Positions 7,561 through 16,490 of a stretch of DNA of 64,000 nucleotides are shown piece after piece. Where the stretch lies: assembly GCF_003224335.1 (NCBI RefSeq), contig NZ_QKLF01000005.1, forward strand, positions 1 through 64,000, given 5' to 3'. Source of the stretch: Curtobacterium sp. MCJR17_055 (lineage in GTDB: Bacteria > Actinomycetota > Actinomycetes > Actinomycetales > Microbacteriaceae). The notes under the pieces were generated by a model that saw nothing but the letters and a program-made list of their open reading frames with translations, did no database searches and was not told the origin of the DNA. The position numbers were made by a program, and so were the translations under genes. The first letter of the stretch is position 1. Each line of letters begins with the position of its first letter.

Positions 7561-9153
7561 TCAGGCGAGGACGTCGAGTCCCGCGGTGCGGACGGTGGTC
7601 GAGGCGGAGGGGCGGTCGGAGGCAGCGGTGAGGCGGGCCTCCCGGCCGGCCAGGCGGGGGTCGGTGCGGACCGTGTCCGGACCTGCTCCCCGGCGGCCGT
7701 CGCGGGCTCCGGCGTCGGCCGGGTCACCGCCCGGCCGGTTCTGGGCGGACAGGTCGAGGGTCGTGCCGCCCGCGGCCTCGCGGCGCAGGTCGGGCAGGAT
7801 CTGGCGGACGGCATCGCGCCCGGCATCGGAGGCGGCGAACAGCTCGACGTGCATGCCGTGCCCCGTGACGTGGGCACGGACCGTGACCGGACCGAGCGCG
7901 TCGGGCGTCAGCTGCACGGTCACGACGTGCTGACCGGGACCGGCGGCCGCGAGCGAGAACAGCGGTCGCGCGAGCTGCTGGGTGAGGGGCTGGTTCGGCG
8001 CTGCGGTGCCGGTGGGGGCGGCGGGTGCGGTTGCGCCGCTGGTCGACGCGGTCGACCCGGTGGTCGCCGGGGCGGCGAGCACGACCGGTGCGTCTGTTCC
8101 GGTCACGGCCGGGAGGCCCGTCCCGCCCTGGTCGGGAGCGGCTGCGCCCGCCGCGTGGCCGGGTCGAGCGGCGCCCGACTGCGCGCCACCGGCTGCCGCG
8201 CCGGCCGTGGTCGGAGCGGCCGTGGCCGGGGTCGCCAGCGCCGGGGTCGCCAGCGGCGGGGTGGACAGCGGCGGGGTGGACAGCGCCGGAGTGGACAGGG
8301 CGGGAGTGGCCGGTGCCGGGTCTGCCTGAGCGGGAGCGGACTGCCCGGTGGCCGACGGTGCCGTGGCGACCGGTGTCGGCGTACCGACCCCGCTGCCCGT
8401 CGCGCCCGCTGTCGAGCCGCTCGGGGAACCGGTGGCGGCAGCTGCCGGGACCGCGATGGCCGGGACCGCGCCCGTCGCGACCGCGGCGCCGGCGTCCGGG
8501 GATCCCACGGCGACGATCGGTGCGGAGGGGCCCGAGGGCCCGCCGGCGCCGTCGGCCGTGACGACGTCCGCGGCACGAGTGGTCTCGCTGCCGGTCGAGG
8601 ACCGGTCGGCGGCGGTAGTGGACGGTCCGGACGCGGGAGCGAGTGCTCCCGCCGTGTCGAGGCCGGTCGGAGCGGCAGCGACGGCGGCGGACGGACCGCC
8701 GGTCGTCACCGCGACGGTCTCCGGGCCGGCCGTGGTCGGCTCGCCCGGGTCTGCAGCGCCCGGGGTCCCACCGTTCGCCGCCGGGACCGGCGCAGCGGAT
8801 ACGGGACCGGACTGCGTACCCGACGCCACCGTCCCACTCGTCGGCACGACCGGGAGGGTCCCGCCGAGAGGGACCACACCGGCGTCGACGACCGACGGGT
8901 CGCCGGCGGGGGCTGTGGCGTCGGCGTCGGCGCTCGGTCGGGCGGCGGTGTCGGCCGACGACCGGCTCGCGGACGAGGTCCTGCCGTCCCGGGCCACACC
9001 GCGTTCGTCGGACCGCCCGGAGGCGAGCTGCGCGGCGGCGGTCGTCAACGCCAGTCCGAAGCCGGCAGCGGCGTCCGGCCTGCTGGTGCTCCGGCCACGG
9101 GACGCGTCGACCCCCGGGGCGACTCCGGACGGCGGAGCGGTCACGGCGTTCAT
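7561..9153 (-). CDS. fliK: Flagellar hook-length control protein FliK
   Basis: Secreted molecular ruler and substrate-specificity switch for the flagellar export apparatus. The 530-residue protein has a long Ala/Thr/Pro/Gly-rich disordered middle and a compact carboxyl domain with the family signature VTVQLTPDALGPVTVRAHV near residue 430, followed by LRREAAGGTTLDLS. The middle includes tandem 5-residue units of LSTPA/LATPA type. The start ATG overlaps the stop of the upstream NlpC/P60 gene (ATGA). The low-complexity region makes exact length uncertain between strains. Confidence 0.9.
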   Translation of the reverse strand: MNAVTAPPSGVAPGVDASRGRSTSRPDAAAGFGLALTTAAAQLASGRSDERGVARDGRTSSASRSSADTAARPSADADATAPAGDPSVVDAGVVPLGGTLPVVPTSGTVASGTQSGPVSAAPVPAANGGTPGAADPGEPTTAGPETVAVTTGGPSAAVAAAPTGLDTAGALAPASGPSTTAADRSSTGSETTRAADVVTADGAGGPSGPSAPIVAVGSPDAGAAVATGAVPAIAVPAAAATGSPSGSTAGATGSGVGTPTPVATAPSATGQSAPAQADPAPATPALSTPALSTPPLSTPPLATPALATPATAAPTTAGAAAGGAQSGAARPGHAAGAAAPDQGGTGLPAVTGTDAPVVLAAPATTGSTASTSGATAPAAPTGTAAPNQPLTQQLARPLFSLAAAGPGQHVVTVQLTPDALGPVTVRAHVTGHGMHVELFAASDAGRDAVRQILPDLRREAAGGTTLDLSAQNRPGGDPADAGARDGRRGAGPDTVRTDPRLAGREARLTAASDRPSASTTVRTAGLDVLA

Positions 9154-9884
9154 GCGGCGCTCCCGGCGAGGAGCGACTTGAGTGCCGCGGTCTGCAGGTC
9201 GGTCGTGCTCGGCGTCCCCGCTGCACCGACCGTCGGGACGGCCTTCGCGGCGGCAGCGGCTGCTGCCTCCTGGGCGGAGGGGACGATGCGCCGGATGGTG
9301 GCGATGTCGCCGTCCGAGTACCAGTTGTCGACGATCCGGACGTCCTTGCCGGGCCGCGGCGCGTGCAGGACCTTGCCGTCGCCCAGGTAGATGACGATGT
9401 GCCCCTCGCCCTTCGGGATGATGAGGTCACCGGGTTGCGCCTGCGCGAGCGACGGCACCGCGACGCCCATGTCGGCCTGGTCCGGCACGACGCGGGGCAT
9501 GCTCACGCCGAGGTCCTTGAAGACGGTCTGCACGAGACCGGAGCAGTCCATGCCGGCCCGGGTCTCGCCGCCGAATACGTACGGGACGCCGAGGTACTGC
9601 TTCGCGGCGGCGACGACGTCGTCCCCGGTCGCGCCGCTGCCGGTCGCGATGGTGCCGTGCCCGGCGTCGACGGAGGTCGCGGGGGCGGCGGACGCGGCGG
9701 CCGTGCTCGCCGGAGCGGCGGGCGCCGCCGTGGCGGAGCCGGTGCCGGTACCCGTGGCGGTGGCCAGGGCGTCGGCGAAGGCGGACGAGGACGCGGCGGA
9801 CGTCGGCACGGTGGTACCGCCCTGCAGCGTCTCGATCCGGCTGCGGATCTCACTGATCCGCGAGAGCACGGCGTCGATGCTCAT
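9150..9884 (-). CDS. NlpC/P60 peptidoglycan hydrolase in flagellar operon
   Basis: Predicted cell-wall endopeptidase of 244 residues, probably opening the peptidoglycan for the growing rod, a role played by FlgJ in Gram-negative bacteria. A coiled amino terminus (residues 1-25) and an Ala/Thr-rich linker precede the NlpC/P60 domain (about 85-185). The likely catalytic Cys114 lies in GMDCSGLV, with His162 in GEGHIVIYLG and His174 in VLHAP. No signal peptide is evident, so export through the flagellar apparatus is possible (inference). It overlaps fliJ upstream and fliK downstream by 4 bases each. The start follows GAAGGGGGA. Confidence 0.9.
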   Translation of the reverse strand: MSIDAVLSRISEIRSRIETLQGGTTVPTSAASSSAFADALATATGTGTGSATAAPAAPASTAAASAAPATSVDAGHGTIATGSGATGDDVVAAAKQYLGVPYVFGGETRAGMDCSGLVQTVFKDLGVSMPRVVPDQADMGVAVPSLAQAQPGDLIIPKGEGHIVIYLGDGKVLHAPRPGKDVRIVDNWYSDGDIATIRRIVPSAQEAAAAAAAKAVPTVGAAGTPSTTDLQTAALKSLLAGSAA

Positions 9885-10306
9885 CGGCTTCCCCCTTCGG
9901 TGCGGCGGCGCGCGGCGATCTCGTCGAGCGCGGTCTGTTCGGCACGCAGGTCCTCGGCGGCGACACGGCTGGTGTGCTGCCCCTCGAGCTTCTCCAGCCC
10001 GAGGGCGGACCGGCGTGCGGCGTTGTAGGTCTCCTGCGCCCGCTCGGCGTCGGCACGGCGGGACCGGACGACGGCGTCGAGTTCCTCGAGCATCCCCCGG
10101 GTCGCGGCACGGGCCGACGCGACGGCGCTGAGCGTCGCTGCGTCGGTCACCGTCTGCGGCTCGTCGTCGAGGGTGCGGCGTGCGGCCATCCGGGCGTCGG
10201 CGGCGTCGCGGACCCGTCCGTTCGCGTCGGCGAGGGACGCTGCGGCACGGTCCTGTTCGGCGTGCCGCAGGCGGAGGAGCCCGGCGAGCGGGAACCGGCG
10301 CGCCAT
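9881..10306 (-). CDS. fliJ: Flagellar export protein FliJ
   Basis: Small coiled-coil component of the flagellar ATPase complex that links FliI to the export gate. The 141-residue protein is almost entirely charged, Ala-rich helix beginning RRFPLAGLLRLRHAEQDRA. Identity rests on position directly after fliI (TGATG overlap), length and helical character, since FliJ sequences are poorly conserved. It overlaps the NlpC/P60 gene by 4 bases. Confidence 0.85.
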   Translation of the reverse strand: MARRFPLAGLLRLRHAEQDRAAASLADANGRVRDAADARMAARRTLDDEPQTVTDAATLSAVASARAATRGMLEELDAVVRSRRADAERAQETYNAARRSALGLEKLEGQHTSRVAAEDLRAEQTALDEIAARRRTEGGSR

Positions 10307-11646
10307 CAGGACACGCCCCCGGACACGCCGAGCGTGCGGACGAGACCGGCCAGTCGCTCCCAGGACCCCGCGGCGGTGACCTGCTCGGCCATGCCCTGCC
10401 GCAGGAACCCGTCGATGGCGTCCTGGTGGTCCACGGCGGCGTCCACGAGCGGGTTCGTCCCGCGCTGGTAGGCACCGACGTCGAGCAGGTCCTGGGCGCT
10501 GCGTCGCGCTGCCATGACCTTCCGCAGGGTGGTCGCGACCGCCCGCTGCTCGGGGGTCGTCACCTTCGAGGCCACGCGCGAGATCGACCCGAGCGCGTCG
10601 ACGGACGGGAAGTGCCCGGTGACCGCGAGCTTGCGGTCGAGCACGACGTGTCCGTCCAGGATGCTGCGCGCCGCGTCGGCGATCGGCTCGTTGTGGTCGT
10701 CGCCGTCCACGAGCACGGTGTACAGCCCGGTGACGCTGCCGACCCGGTCGGTGCCGGCACGCTCGAGCAACCCGGCGAGCACGGAGAAGGTCGACGGCGG
10801 GTAGCCCCGGGTGGCCGGGGGTTCCCCGACCGACAGCCCGATCTCGCGCTGGGCCATCGCGACGCGGGTGAGCGAGTCCATCATGAGGACGACGTCCTGG
10901 CCGGCGTCGCGGAACGACTCCGCGATCCGGGTGGCGACGAAGGCCGCGCGCAGCCGCATGAGGGCCGGTTCGTCGGACGTCGACACGACGACGATCGACC
11001 GCGCGAGCCCCTCCGCGCCGAGGTCGTCCTCGAGGAACTCGCGCACCTCGCGGCCGCGCTCGCCGACGAGGGCGATCACGTTGACGGCGGCGTCGCTCCC
11101 CCGCGCGATCATCGACAGCAACGAGGACTTGCCGACGCCGGAGCCCGCGAAGAGCCCCATGCGCTGCCCCCGCCCGACCGTCGTGAGTGTGTCGAGCACC
11201 CGGACGCCGAGCTGCAGCGGGGTGTCGATCCGGGTGCGCGCCATCGCGTTCGGCGTGTCGTGGTCGAGCGGGACCCACGCGTCGGTGTCCAGCGGTCCCC
11301 GGTCGTCGATCGGCCGTCCGAGCCCGTCGAGCACCCGCCCGAACAGGCCGGTCCCGGTCGGGACGAGGACGGGTCGCCCGGTCGACCGCGCCGGTGTGCC
11401 CGCGGTGATGCCGGTGAGCCGTCCGAGGGGCATGCAGCGCACGCCGGACGCGTCGGTGGCGACGACCTCGACGGCGGTCTGCTCGGCGCCCTCGGCCCCG
11501 ACCGTGATGACCTCGCCGACGCGGGCGTCGAGCCCGGCGATCGTCAGCCCGAGACCGACCGCGCTCGTCACGGTCCCGACGCGCTGCGGGCGGGCCGCGG
11601 CGACGGCCACGTCCAGACCGCGTGGCCGGAGCAGGGTCGCCGTCAC
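10306..11646 (-). CDS. fliI: Flagellum-specific ATPase FliI
   Basis: Cytoplasmic ATPase of the flagellar type III export apparatus, related to F1-ATPase beta. The 446-residue protein has Walker A GSGVGKSS at residues 168-175, Walker B in DVVLMMDSLTRVAMAQRE, and the family segment SVGEPPATRGYPPSTF. It uses a GTG start at 11646 that overlaps the fliH stop by 4 bases, and its TGA overlaps fliJ's ATG. It is the best conserved gene of the operon. Confidence 0.97.
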   Translation of the reverse strand: MTATLLRPRGLDVAVAAARPQRVGTVTSAVGLGLTIAGLDARVGEVITVGAEGAEQTAVEVVATDASGVRCMPLGRLTGITAGTPARSTGRPVLVPTGTGLFGRVLDGLGRPIDDRGPLDTDAWVPLDHDTPNAMARTRIDTPLQLGVRVLDTLTTVGRGQRMGLFAGSGVGKSSLLSMIARGSDAAVNVIALVGERGREVREFLEDDLGAEGLARSIVVVSTSDEPALMRLRAAFVATRIAESFRDAGQDVVLMMDSLTRVAMAQREIGLSVGEPPATRGYPPSTFSVLAGLLERAGTDRVGSVTGLYTVLVDGDDHNEPIADAARSILDGHVVLDRKLAVTGHFPSVDALGSISRVASKVTTPEQRAVATTLRKVMAARRSAQDLLDVGAYQRGTNPLVDAAVDHQDAIDGFLRQGMAEQVTAAGSWERLAGLVRTLGVSGGVS

Positions 11647-12272
11647 CGGAGGACCCCGAGCGCGACGCGGGCGCGGGCGAGCGCTGCGTCGATCCGGGCG
11701 TCGAGGACGCCGTCCGGCAGGTCGACCACGGCGTCGCCGTCCCGCAGCGCGGGGTCGGCGACCACCGGGACCGGCAGGGTCACGTCGGCGAGCACGGCCG
11801 CGTCGGCCGGGCTCAGCCGCACCGCCGTCGCGACCGGCGTGTCCGCGGCCGCGAGGGCGCGTCGGACGGTCTCCTCGGCCGAGGCGGCGCGTCGGCCGGT
11901 CGGACCGCTGCCGTCGCCGTCCGGACGGGAGGCCCGGATCGCGGACCCGACGACGGCCTCGGCGAGGTCGACGGCCGCGGCGGCGACGGACTCCTCGGCG
12001 GCCGCCAGCACCGGTGCGACCCGGGCCTGCAGCGCTGCCGCGGCGCGGTCGAGGACGGCGACCCGTTCGGCGACGACGGCGTCGAGGGCCGCGAGGCGCG
12101 CCTCGTGCTCGGCGACGAGCCCTGCACGGAGCGCCTCCGTCTCGACCTGGGCGACCCGGAGACCGGCTGCGTAGCCGGCAGCGTGCCCACGGACGTCGGC
12201 GCTCGCGGCGCGGCGGGTGACCGCGGCGTCCGTGATGACCGGGAACGCGACCGGGGCGAAGGCGTCAGTCAA
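11643..12272 (-). CDS. fliH: Flagellar assembly protein FliH
   Basis: Regulator/stator of the FliI ATPase. A helical Ala-rich protein of 209 residues with the FliH-like carboxyl segment LSPADAAVLADVTLPVPVVA and DPALRDGDAVVDL. I chose the TTG at 12272 because GAGGAG lies 10 bases upstream; a GTG at 12293 would add 7 residues. It overlaps the end of fliG by 8 bases and fliI by 4. Sequence conservation is low, so the name depends partly on position between fliG and fliI. Confidence 0.87.
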   Translation of the reverse strand: MTDAFAPVAFPVITDAAVTRRAASADVRGHAAGYAAGLRVAQVETEALRAGLVAEHEARLAALDAVVAERVAVLDRAAAALQARVAPVLAAAEESVAAAAVDLAEAVVGSAIRASRPDGDGSGPTGRRAASAEETVRRALAAADTPVATAVRLSPADAAVLADVTLPVPVVADPALRDGDAVVDLPDGVLDARIDAALARARVALGVLR

Positions 12273-13302
12273 CGAGCTCGTCCTCCTCGGCACGGTGCAC
12301 CGTGATGACGCCCTGGGCCTCGAGCTCGCGGACGGACCGGACCACCTCGGCGCGGGCCTCCTCGACCTGCGACACCCGGACCGGGCCCATCGACTGCACC
12401 TCGTCGTCCAGGAGCTCGCGGTTGCGCTCGGACACGTTGGCGCGGATCGTCTCGACGACCGCGACCGGGGCGCCCTTCATGGCGGTGGCGAGGATCTTCG
12501 AGTCGATGCCGCGCAGGACCTGCTGGATGTCGCGCGACTCGAGCTTGACGATGTCCTCGAAGGTGAGCATGCGGGAACGGATGTCCTCGGCGAGCTCCGG
12601 GTCACGGGCCTCCAGGCCGTCGAGCACGGCCTTCTCGGTCGCGACGTCGGAACGGTTGATGATCTCGACGAGCGGCGCGATGCCGCCGACGACCTCGACG
12701 CTCTCGCGGGGCGAGACGACGGCACCGGCACGCGCACGGAGGACGCCGGCGACGATGCCCACCGACTCCGGGGTGGCGGTGCCCATGGTGGCGAACGACT
12801 GCGCGACGTCCGTCCGGACCCGCTCGTCCACGCCGGCGAGCACGGCGCTGGCCTGCCCCGGCTTGAGGTGCGCGAGGACCAGGGCGATGGTCTGCGGCAG
12901 CTCGCCCTCGAGCAGGGCGATCACCTGCCCGGGCTCGGCGTCGTCGAGGAACTCGAACGACTGACCGGCCAGGTTGGAGGCGAGACGGTCCATCACGCCG
13001 GCGGCGCGCTCGGCCCCGAAGGACGCCTCGAGCAGCCCGAGCGCGGTGTCCTTGCCGCCGCGGCGACCGGTGCGCCCGGTGCGGGTCAGGCGGTGGAACT
13101 CGCTGAGCGTGCGGTCGACGGTCTCGTCGTCGACGCGACGCATCCGCACGATCTCGGCCGAGATCTCCTCGGCCTCGAGTTCGGAGAACTGCTTCATCAC
13201 CTCGGCGGCGCGCTCGGTCTCCATCTGCATGAGGATGAGCGCCACCTTCTGCGCGCCGGTCAGCTGCCGGTCGGTGCCGGGCGCGGGGACGACGGCGCTC
13301 AC
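12265..13302 (-). CDS. fliG: Flagellar motor switch protein FliG
   Basis: Rotor protein of the C-ring that interacts with MotA and with FliF. The 345-residue protein has the amino-terminal GAQKVALILMQMETERAAEV, the middle-domain EPGQVIALLEGELPQTIALV, and the charged torque helix region with LTFEDIVKLESRDIQQVLRG. It uses a GTG start overlapping the fliF stop (GTGA). The usual switch partners FliM and FliN are not encoded in this window. Confidence 0.97.
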   Translation of the reverse strand: MSAVVPAPGTDRQLTGAQKVALILMQMETERAAEVMKQFSELEAEEISAEIVRMRRVDDETVDRTLSEFHRLTRTGRTGRRGGKDTALGLLEASFGAERAAGVMDRLASNLAGQSFEFLDDAEPGQVIALLEGELPQTIALVLAHLKPGQASAVLAGVDERVRTDVAQSFATMGTATPESVGIVAGVLRARAGAVVSPRESVEVVGGIAPLVEIINRSDVATEKAVLDGLEARDPELAEDIRSRMLTFEDIVKLESRDIQQVLRGIDSKILATAMKGAPVAVVETIRANVSERNRELLDDEVQSMGPVRVSQVEEARAEVVRSVRELEAQGVITVHRAEEDELVD

Positions 13303-14963
13303 ACCGACGCCCGGTCGTCGAGCAGCCCGCGGAGGAGCTCGGCCGTGCGCTTCGGGTCCCGCTCGGCGAGGGCGGAGATGTCCTGGCGCCGACGCTCGGC
13401 CGTGATCTCGTCGGTGGTGAGCACCTCCGTCGGGGCGTCCTCGACGGGCAGGGCCTGCAGGGCGACGGTCGGCGCGTCCCCGGCGTCCAGACCCGTGCGG
13501 TGGTCGGCCGGTTCGACGGCGAGCGGCAGCTGGAACGCATCGCCGAACGCGTCGAGCTCGCCGATGTCGACCTGCTCACGCTGCTGACGCCGGCTGCGGC
13601 GGGCGAGGAACACCATCACCGCGACGAGTGCCAGCACGACGCCGACGACGATGCCCGCTGTGCGGATCGCCGACCAGAGCGCTTCCTGCTCGTCCGCCTC
13701 CTGCTGCGCCTCGAGCGCTTTCGCCGCGTCGTCCGCGGCGCTCGTGTCGAAGTCCATCATCGCGACCTCGACCCGGTCGCCCCGCGCCGTGTCGATGCCG
13801 GCGGCGTTCGCGACCAGGTCGTTGATGCTCTGCAGGTTGACGCCCTGCACCGACGTCGCCCCGGAGTTGAGCGCGACCGAGATCGTCTGGCGGTCCATCG
13901 CCCCGGCCGGGATCTGGGTGGTCTCGGTCGTCTTGTCGACCGCGTTGTTCTTCGTCGCCGACTCGTTCTGGTAGCCGCCGTCCGTCCCGGCGCCCGCGGT
14001 GCCGTTCGGCACGGCGATGTTGTCCGGACCGAGGACACCGGTGGCGTTCGCGCCGGCACCGGAGCCCGCGCCGTACTCCTCCTTCGTGGAGGACTCGTTG
14101 AGCGCGACGGGGCCGGTCGTCGGCGTCGTGTAGGACTCGGTCGTCCGGGTGCCGGAGTTGTCGCTCATCGTCGCGGAGACGACGACGCTCGCGTTGCCGG
14201 CGCCGAGCGTCGTGTCGAGCAGGTCCTGGATCTTCTTGCTCGTGGCGGCGTCGTAGTCGGCGGCCTGGTCGGTGCCCGAGCCGGTCGCGCCGGTGCCGAC
14301 CGCGGACAGGGTCTGCCCCTTCTGGTCGACCACGGACACGTCGGTCGGCTGCATGCCCTCGACGGCGGCGCTCGTCAGGTGCACGATCGCCTGGACCTGG
14401 TCCGAGCCGAGCTCGGCGCCGTTCTTCGTCGCGATGAACACCGACGCGGTCGGGTCCTTCTCCTCGTCGACGAACACGGACTTCTCCGGGATGGCGAGTT
14501 GGACGCTCGCGGTCTGCACGCCGTCCATCGCGGAGATGGTCTTGGCGAGCTCGCCCTCGATCGCCCGCTTGTAGGTGACGTCCTGCTGGAACTCGGAGCT
14601 CGTCACGCCCATCGTGTCGAGCAGCGAGTAGCCGCCCTCGTTCGAGGACGGCAGCCCGTTCGACGCGGCCGCGAGTCGCTCCCCGTACACCTTGTCCTGC
14701 GGCACGAGGATCGTCGCCCCGCCGTCGGTGAGCTGGTACGGGACGCCGTCGGTGGTGAGCTGGTCGGTGATCGAGCTCGCGTCGGCGGCGGCCAGCCCGG
14801 TGAAGAGCGGCGCGTAGGACGGCTTGCCGAGCCAGGACGCCAGCGCGATGCCCCCGAGCACGAGGGCGGCGATGCCGATGACGGCGATGGTCCGCTGCGC
14901 GGCGGTGAACCCCTTGACGTACGCGCCGAGCCGGCCGAGCACGCCCTGCATCCCCGCGGGCAT
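13299..14963 (-). CDS. fliF: Flagellar MS-ring protein FliF
   Basis: Membrane ring protein that nucleates the basal body. 554 residues: first membrane helix at about 22-42 (TIAVIGIAALVLGGIALASW), PrgK-like ring-building domains (YAPLFTGL, TASVQLAIPEKSVFV), second membrane helix near 440-460 (TAGIVVGVVLALVAVMVFLA), and a cytoplasmic tail ending LLRGLLDDRASV that binds FliG. The ATG at 14963 overlaps the fliE stop as TGATG. Confidence 0.97.
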   Translation of the reverse strand: MPAGMQGVLGRLGAYVKGFTAAQRTIAVIGIAALVLGGIALASWLGKPSYAPLFTGLAAADASSITDQLTTDGVPYQLTDGGATILVPQDKVYGERLAAASNGLPSSNEGGYSLLDTMGVTSSEFQQDVTYKRAIEGELAKTISAMDGVQTASVQLAIPEKSVFVDEEKDPTASVFIATKNGAELGSDQVQAIVHLTSAAVEGMQPTDVSVVDQKGQTLSAVGTGATGSGTDQAADYDAATSKKIQDLLDTTLGAGNASVVVSATMSDNSGTRTTESYTTPTTGPVALNESSTKEEYGAGSGAGANATGVLGPDNIAVPNGTAGAGTDGGYQNESATKNNAVDKTTETTQIPAGAMDRQTISVALNSGATSVQGVNLQSINDLVANAAGIDTARGDRVEVAMMDFDTSAADDAAKALEAQQEADEQEALWSAIRTAGIVVGVVLALVAVMVFLARRSRRQQREQVDIGELDAFGDAFQLPLAVEPADHRTGLDAGDAPTVALQALPVEDAPTEVLTTDEITAERRRQDISALAERDPKRTAELLRGLLDDRASV

Positions 14964-15268
14964 CAGGCCTGCATCCGCATGATCTCGTTGAACGCGTCGA
15001 CGCCCTTGTTGCGGACGGCGGCGACGAGTTCGAGGGTGACCTGCGCGCGGGTGGACGCGATGGTGGCGTCGTGGATGTCGTCGAGGTTGCCGGTGACCGC
15101 CTTGAGCGCGAGCGTCTTCGAGTCGCTCTGCAGCTGCTGCAGGCCGTCGACGGCGGACCCGAGGCTCGCGGCGAACCCGTCGCCGCCGTCGCTCGTGGTG
15201 CCGGACACGCTGGTCGCGGCGTTCGTCATCGCGTTGGTGGTCACACCGTTCACGGCGTCGATGGGCAT
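14963..15268 (-). CDS. fliE: Flagellar hook-basal body protein FliE
   Basis: Adapter joining the MS ring to the proximal rod. The 101-residue protein ends with the family signature VTLELVAAVRNKGVDAFNEI and MRMQA. It is tightly packed: the start overlaps the flgC stop by one base and the stop overlaps the fliF start. Confidence 0.95.
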   Translation of the reverse strand: MPIDAVNGVTTNAMTNAATSVSGTTSDGGDGFAASLGSAVDGLQQLQSDSKTLALKAVTGNLDDIHDATIASTRAQVTLELVAAVRNKGVDAFNEIMRMQA

Positions 15269-15663
15269 CAGTTCTTCCCGATCTGCAGTGCCGCCTCGTA
15301 GGCGGTCTTGGCACGGTCGACCACGGCGGCGTTCGCCTGGTAGCCGCGCTGGGCCATGATGAGGTCCGCCATCTGCGTCCCGAGGTCGATGTCCGGCATG
15401 CGGACGTACCCCTCGGCGTCCGCGAGCGGGTTGTCCGGCTCGTAGGTCACGCGGCCGGCGGCGCTGCCGAACGCAGCGCCCTTCACGTACGCGCCGGACA
15501 CGCCGTTGCCCTCCTGGACCTCGACGTACCGGGCCTGGAACGCGGAGTCGTCCATCGACCGGACGGTGTTGACGTTCGCGATGTTGTCGGAGATCGCGTC
15601 GAGCCACTTCCGGTGCACGGTCATGCCGGTGCTCGCGATGCCGATCGCGTCGAAGGTCGTCAC
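15268..15663 (-). CDS. flgC: Flagellar basal-body rod protein FlgC
   Basis: Proximal rod subunit of 131 residues. Amino-terminal signature IGIASTGMTVHRKWLDAISD followed by NIANVNT; carboxyl-terminal MADLIMAQRGYQANAAVVDR. It uses a GTG-type overlap with flgB (4 bases) and a one-base overlap with fliE. Confidence 0.96.
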   Translation of the reverse strand: MTTFDAIGIASTGMTVHRKWLDAISDNIANVNTVRSMDDSAFQARYVEVQEGNGVSGAYVKGAAFGSAAGRVTYEPDNPLADAEGYVRMPDIDLGTQMADLIMAQRGYQANAAVVDRAKTAYEAALQIGKN

Positions 15664-16004
15664 GAGTTGGTCCGCATCGCCGTGCGGAGGCTCGTGGCCT
15701 CACCGCCGACCGCCTGCGTGGCGAACTGGTAGCGGAGCACGGTGTCGACGTTCGAGAGCGTCTCCTCGTCGAGGTTGACGTTGTTCCCGTTCGTGTTGGT
15801 CGGCTCGAGGCTCCGCGCGACGGACGGCGCGGTGTGGCCGTCCCCGTCGACGATGCTCTTCGCGAGCGCGTCCTCGAACCGGACCTTCTGCGCCCGGTAG
15901 CCGGTCGTGTTGATGTTCGCGATGTTGTCGGCGATCACACGCTGACGCATCGAGAGACCGTCGAGCGCGCTCTGCAGCGCAGCCGACGTCACGGAGTCGA
16001 ACAC
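15660..16004 (-). CDS. flgB: Flagellar basal-body rod protein FlgB
   Basis: Proximal rod subunit of 114 residues and first gene of the twelve-gene rod/export-ATPase/hook operon. It has the RQRVIADNIANINTTGYRAQ motif and the LRYQFATQAVGGEATSLRTA carboxyl end typical of FlgB. It uses a GTG start at 16004. A FliA-type promoter candidate lies 99-126 bases upstream. Confidence 0.96.
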   Translation of the reverse strand: MFDSVTSAALQSALDGLSMRQRVIADNIANINTTGYRAQKVRFEDALAKSIVDGDGHTAPSVARSLEPTNTNGNNVNLDEETLSNVDTVLRYQFATQAVGGEATSLRTAMRTNS

Positions 16005-16102
16005 GGAGGGGTCCCCTCGTCGGGCGTCGTCACCGAGGACGTCGCCGAAGCGGTGGTGGCCGATCCCTGGCCTGTCGTCGAGCGATCCGTGCTCGGGATG
16101 GC

Positions 16103-16130
16103 CTATCGGCGGGTCCGTCGAGCCGTGTAA
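16103..16130 (-). promoter_or_regulatory. Candidate FliA (sigma-28) promoter of the flgB operon
   Basis: Read leftward, TTAC (16127-16130) is followed after 16 bases by GCCGATAG (16103-16110), close to the sigma-28 consensus TAAA-N15-GCCGATAA. The same GCCGATAGG octamer-plus stands upstream of the fliA gene. The start of flgB is about 100 bases downstream. Confidence 0.55.
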
Positions 16131-16163
16131 GCCGTCGCCCCGAACGGGGGGCCGACGGGTGCG

Positions 16164-16490
16164 TCAGGCGCTGGCGTCGAGGTACACGGAGCCGGACGGC
16201 AGCCGCGTGGCGTCGACGGCGCGCAGTGCGCCGAGGTGGTCGAGGGCGGTGCGGCGGGCGTCCTCGACGGCGACGATGCGGTCGCGCTGCGCGGCGAGCA
16301 GCCGGGAGGCGCGGCCCACCAGGTCGCGCGGGACCGGTCCCAGCCCGGTCGGTTCGGTCCACGGCTCGTCGGCGGTCGCGCCACCGTCGAGCGTCGCCTC
16401 GAGGGCGTCGAGCACCGCTTCCCAGCGGGCGCGCGAGTCGCCGTGCGCGTCGAACGGACCCGCGGCGTCGGTCTCCGACTCAGGCGACAC
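16164..16490 (-). CDS. Small FliT-like helical protein after fliS
   Basis: A 108-residue, predominantly helical, acidic protein (ARWEAVLDALEATLDGG; LVGRASRLLAAQRDRIVAVE). It overlaps the end of fliS by 11 bases and lies upstream of flgB. FliT-type export chaperones occupy this position in other flagellar loci, so a chaperone for FliD is a reasonable guess from context only; sequence similarity is too weak to assert it. The GTG at 16490 is the start that keeps the overlap short. Confidence 0.6.
   Translation of the reverse strand: MSPESETDAAGPFDAHGDSRARWEAVLDALEATLDGGATADEPWTEPTGLGPVPRDLVGRASRLLAAQRDRIVAVEDARRTALDHLGALRAVDATRLPSGSVYLDASA

Noticed and set aside
8225..8310. Possible CRISPR-like or noncoding repeat array
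   Set aside because: The repeats are contiguous 15-bp codon-phase units inside fliK without unique spacers, so they are coding repeats. No CRISPR array was seen anywhere in the window.
7528..9390. 620-codon frame antisense to fliK
   Set aside because: The frame is Arg/Gly-rich low complexity and mirrors the Ala/Pro/Thr-rich fliK. FliK is supported by its carboxyl domain and operon position.
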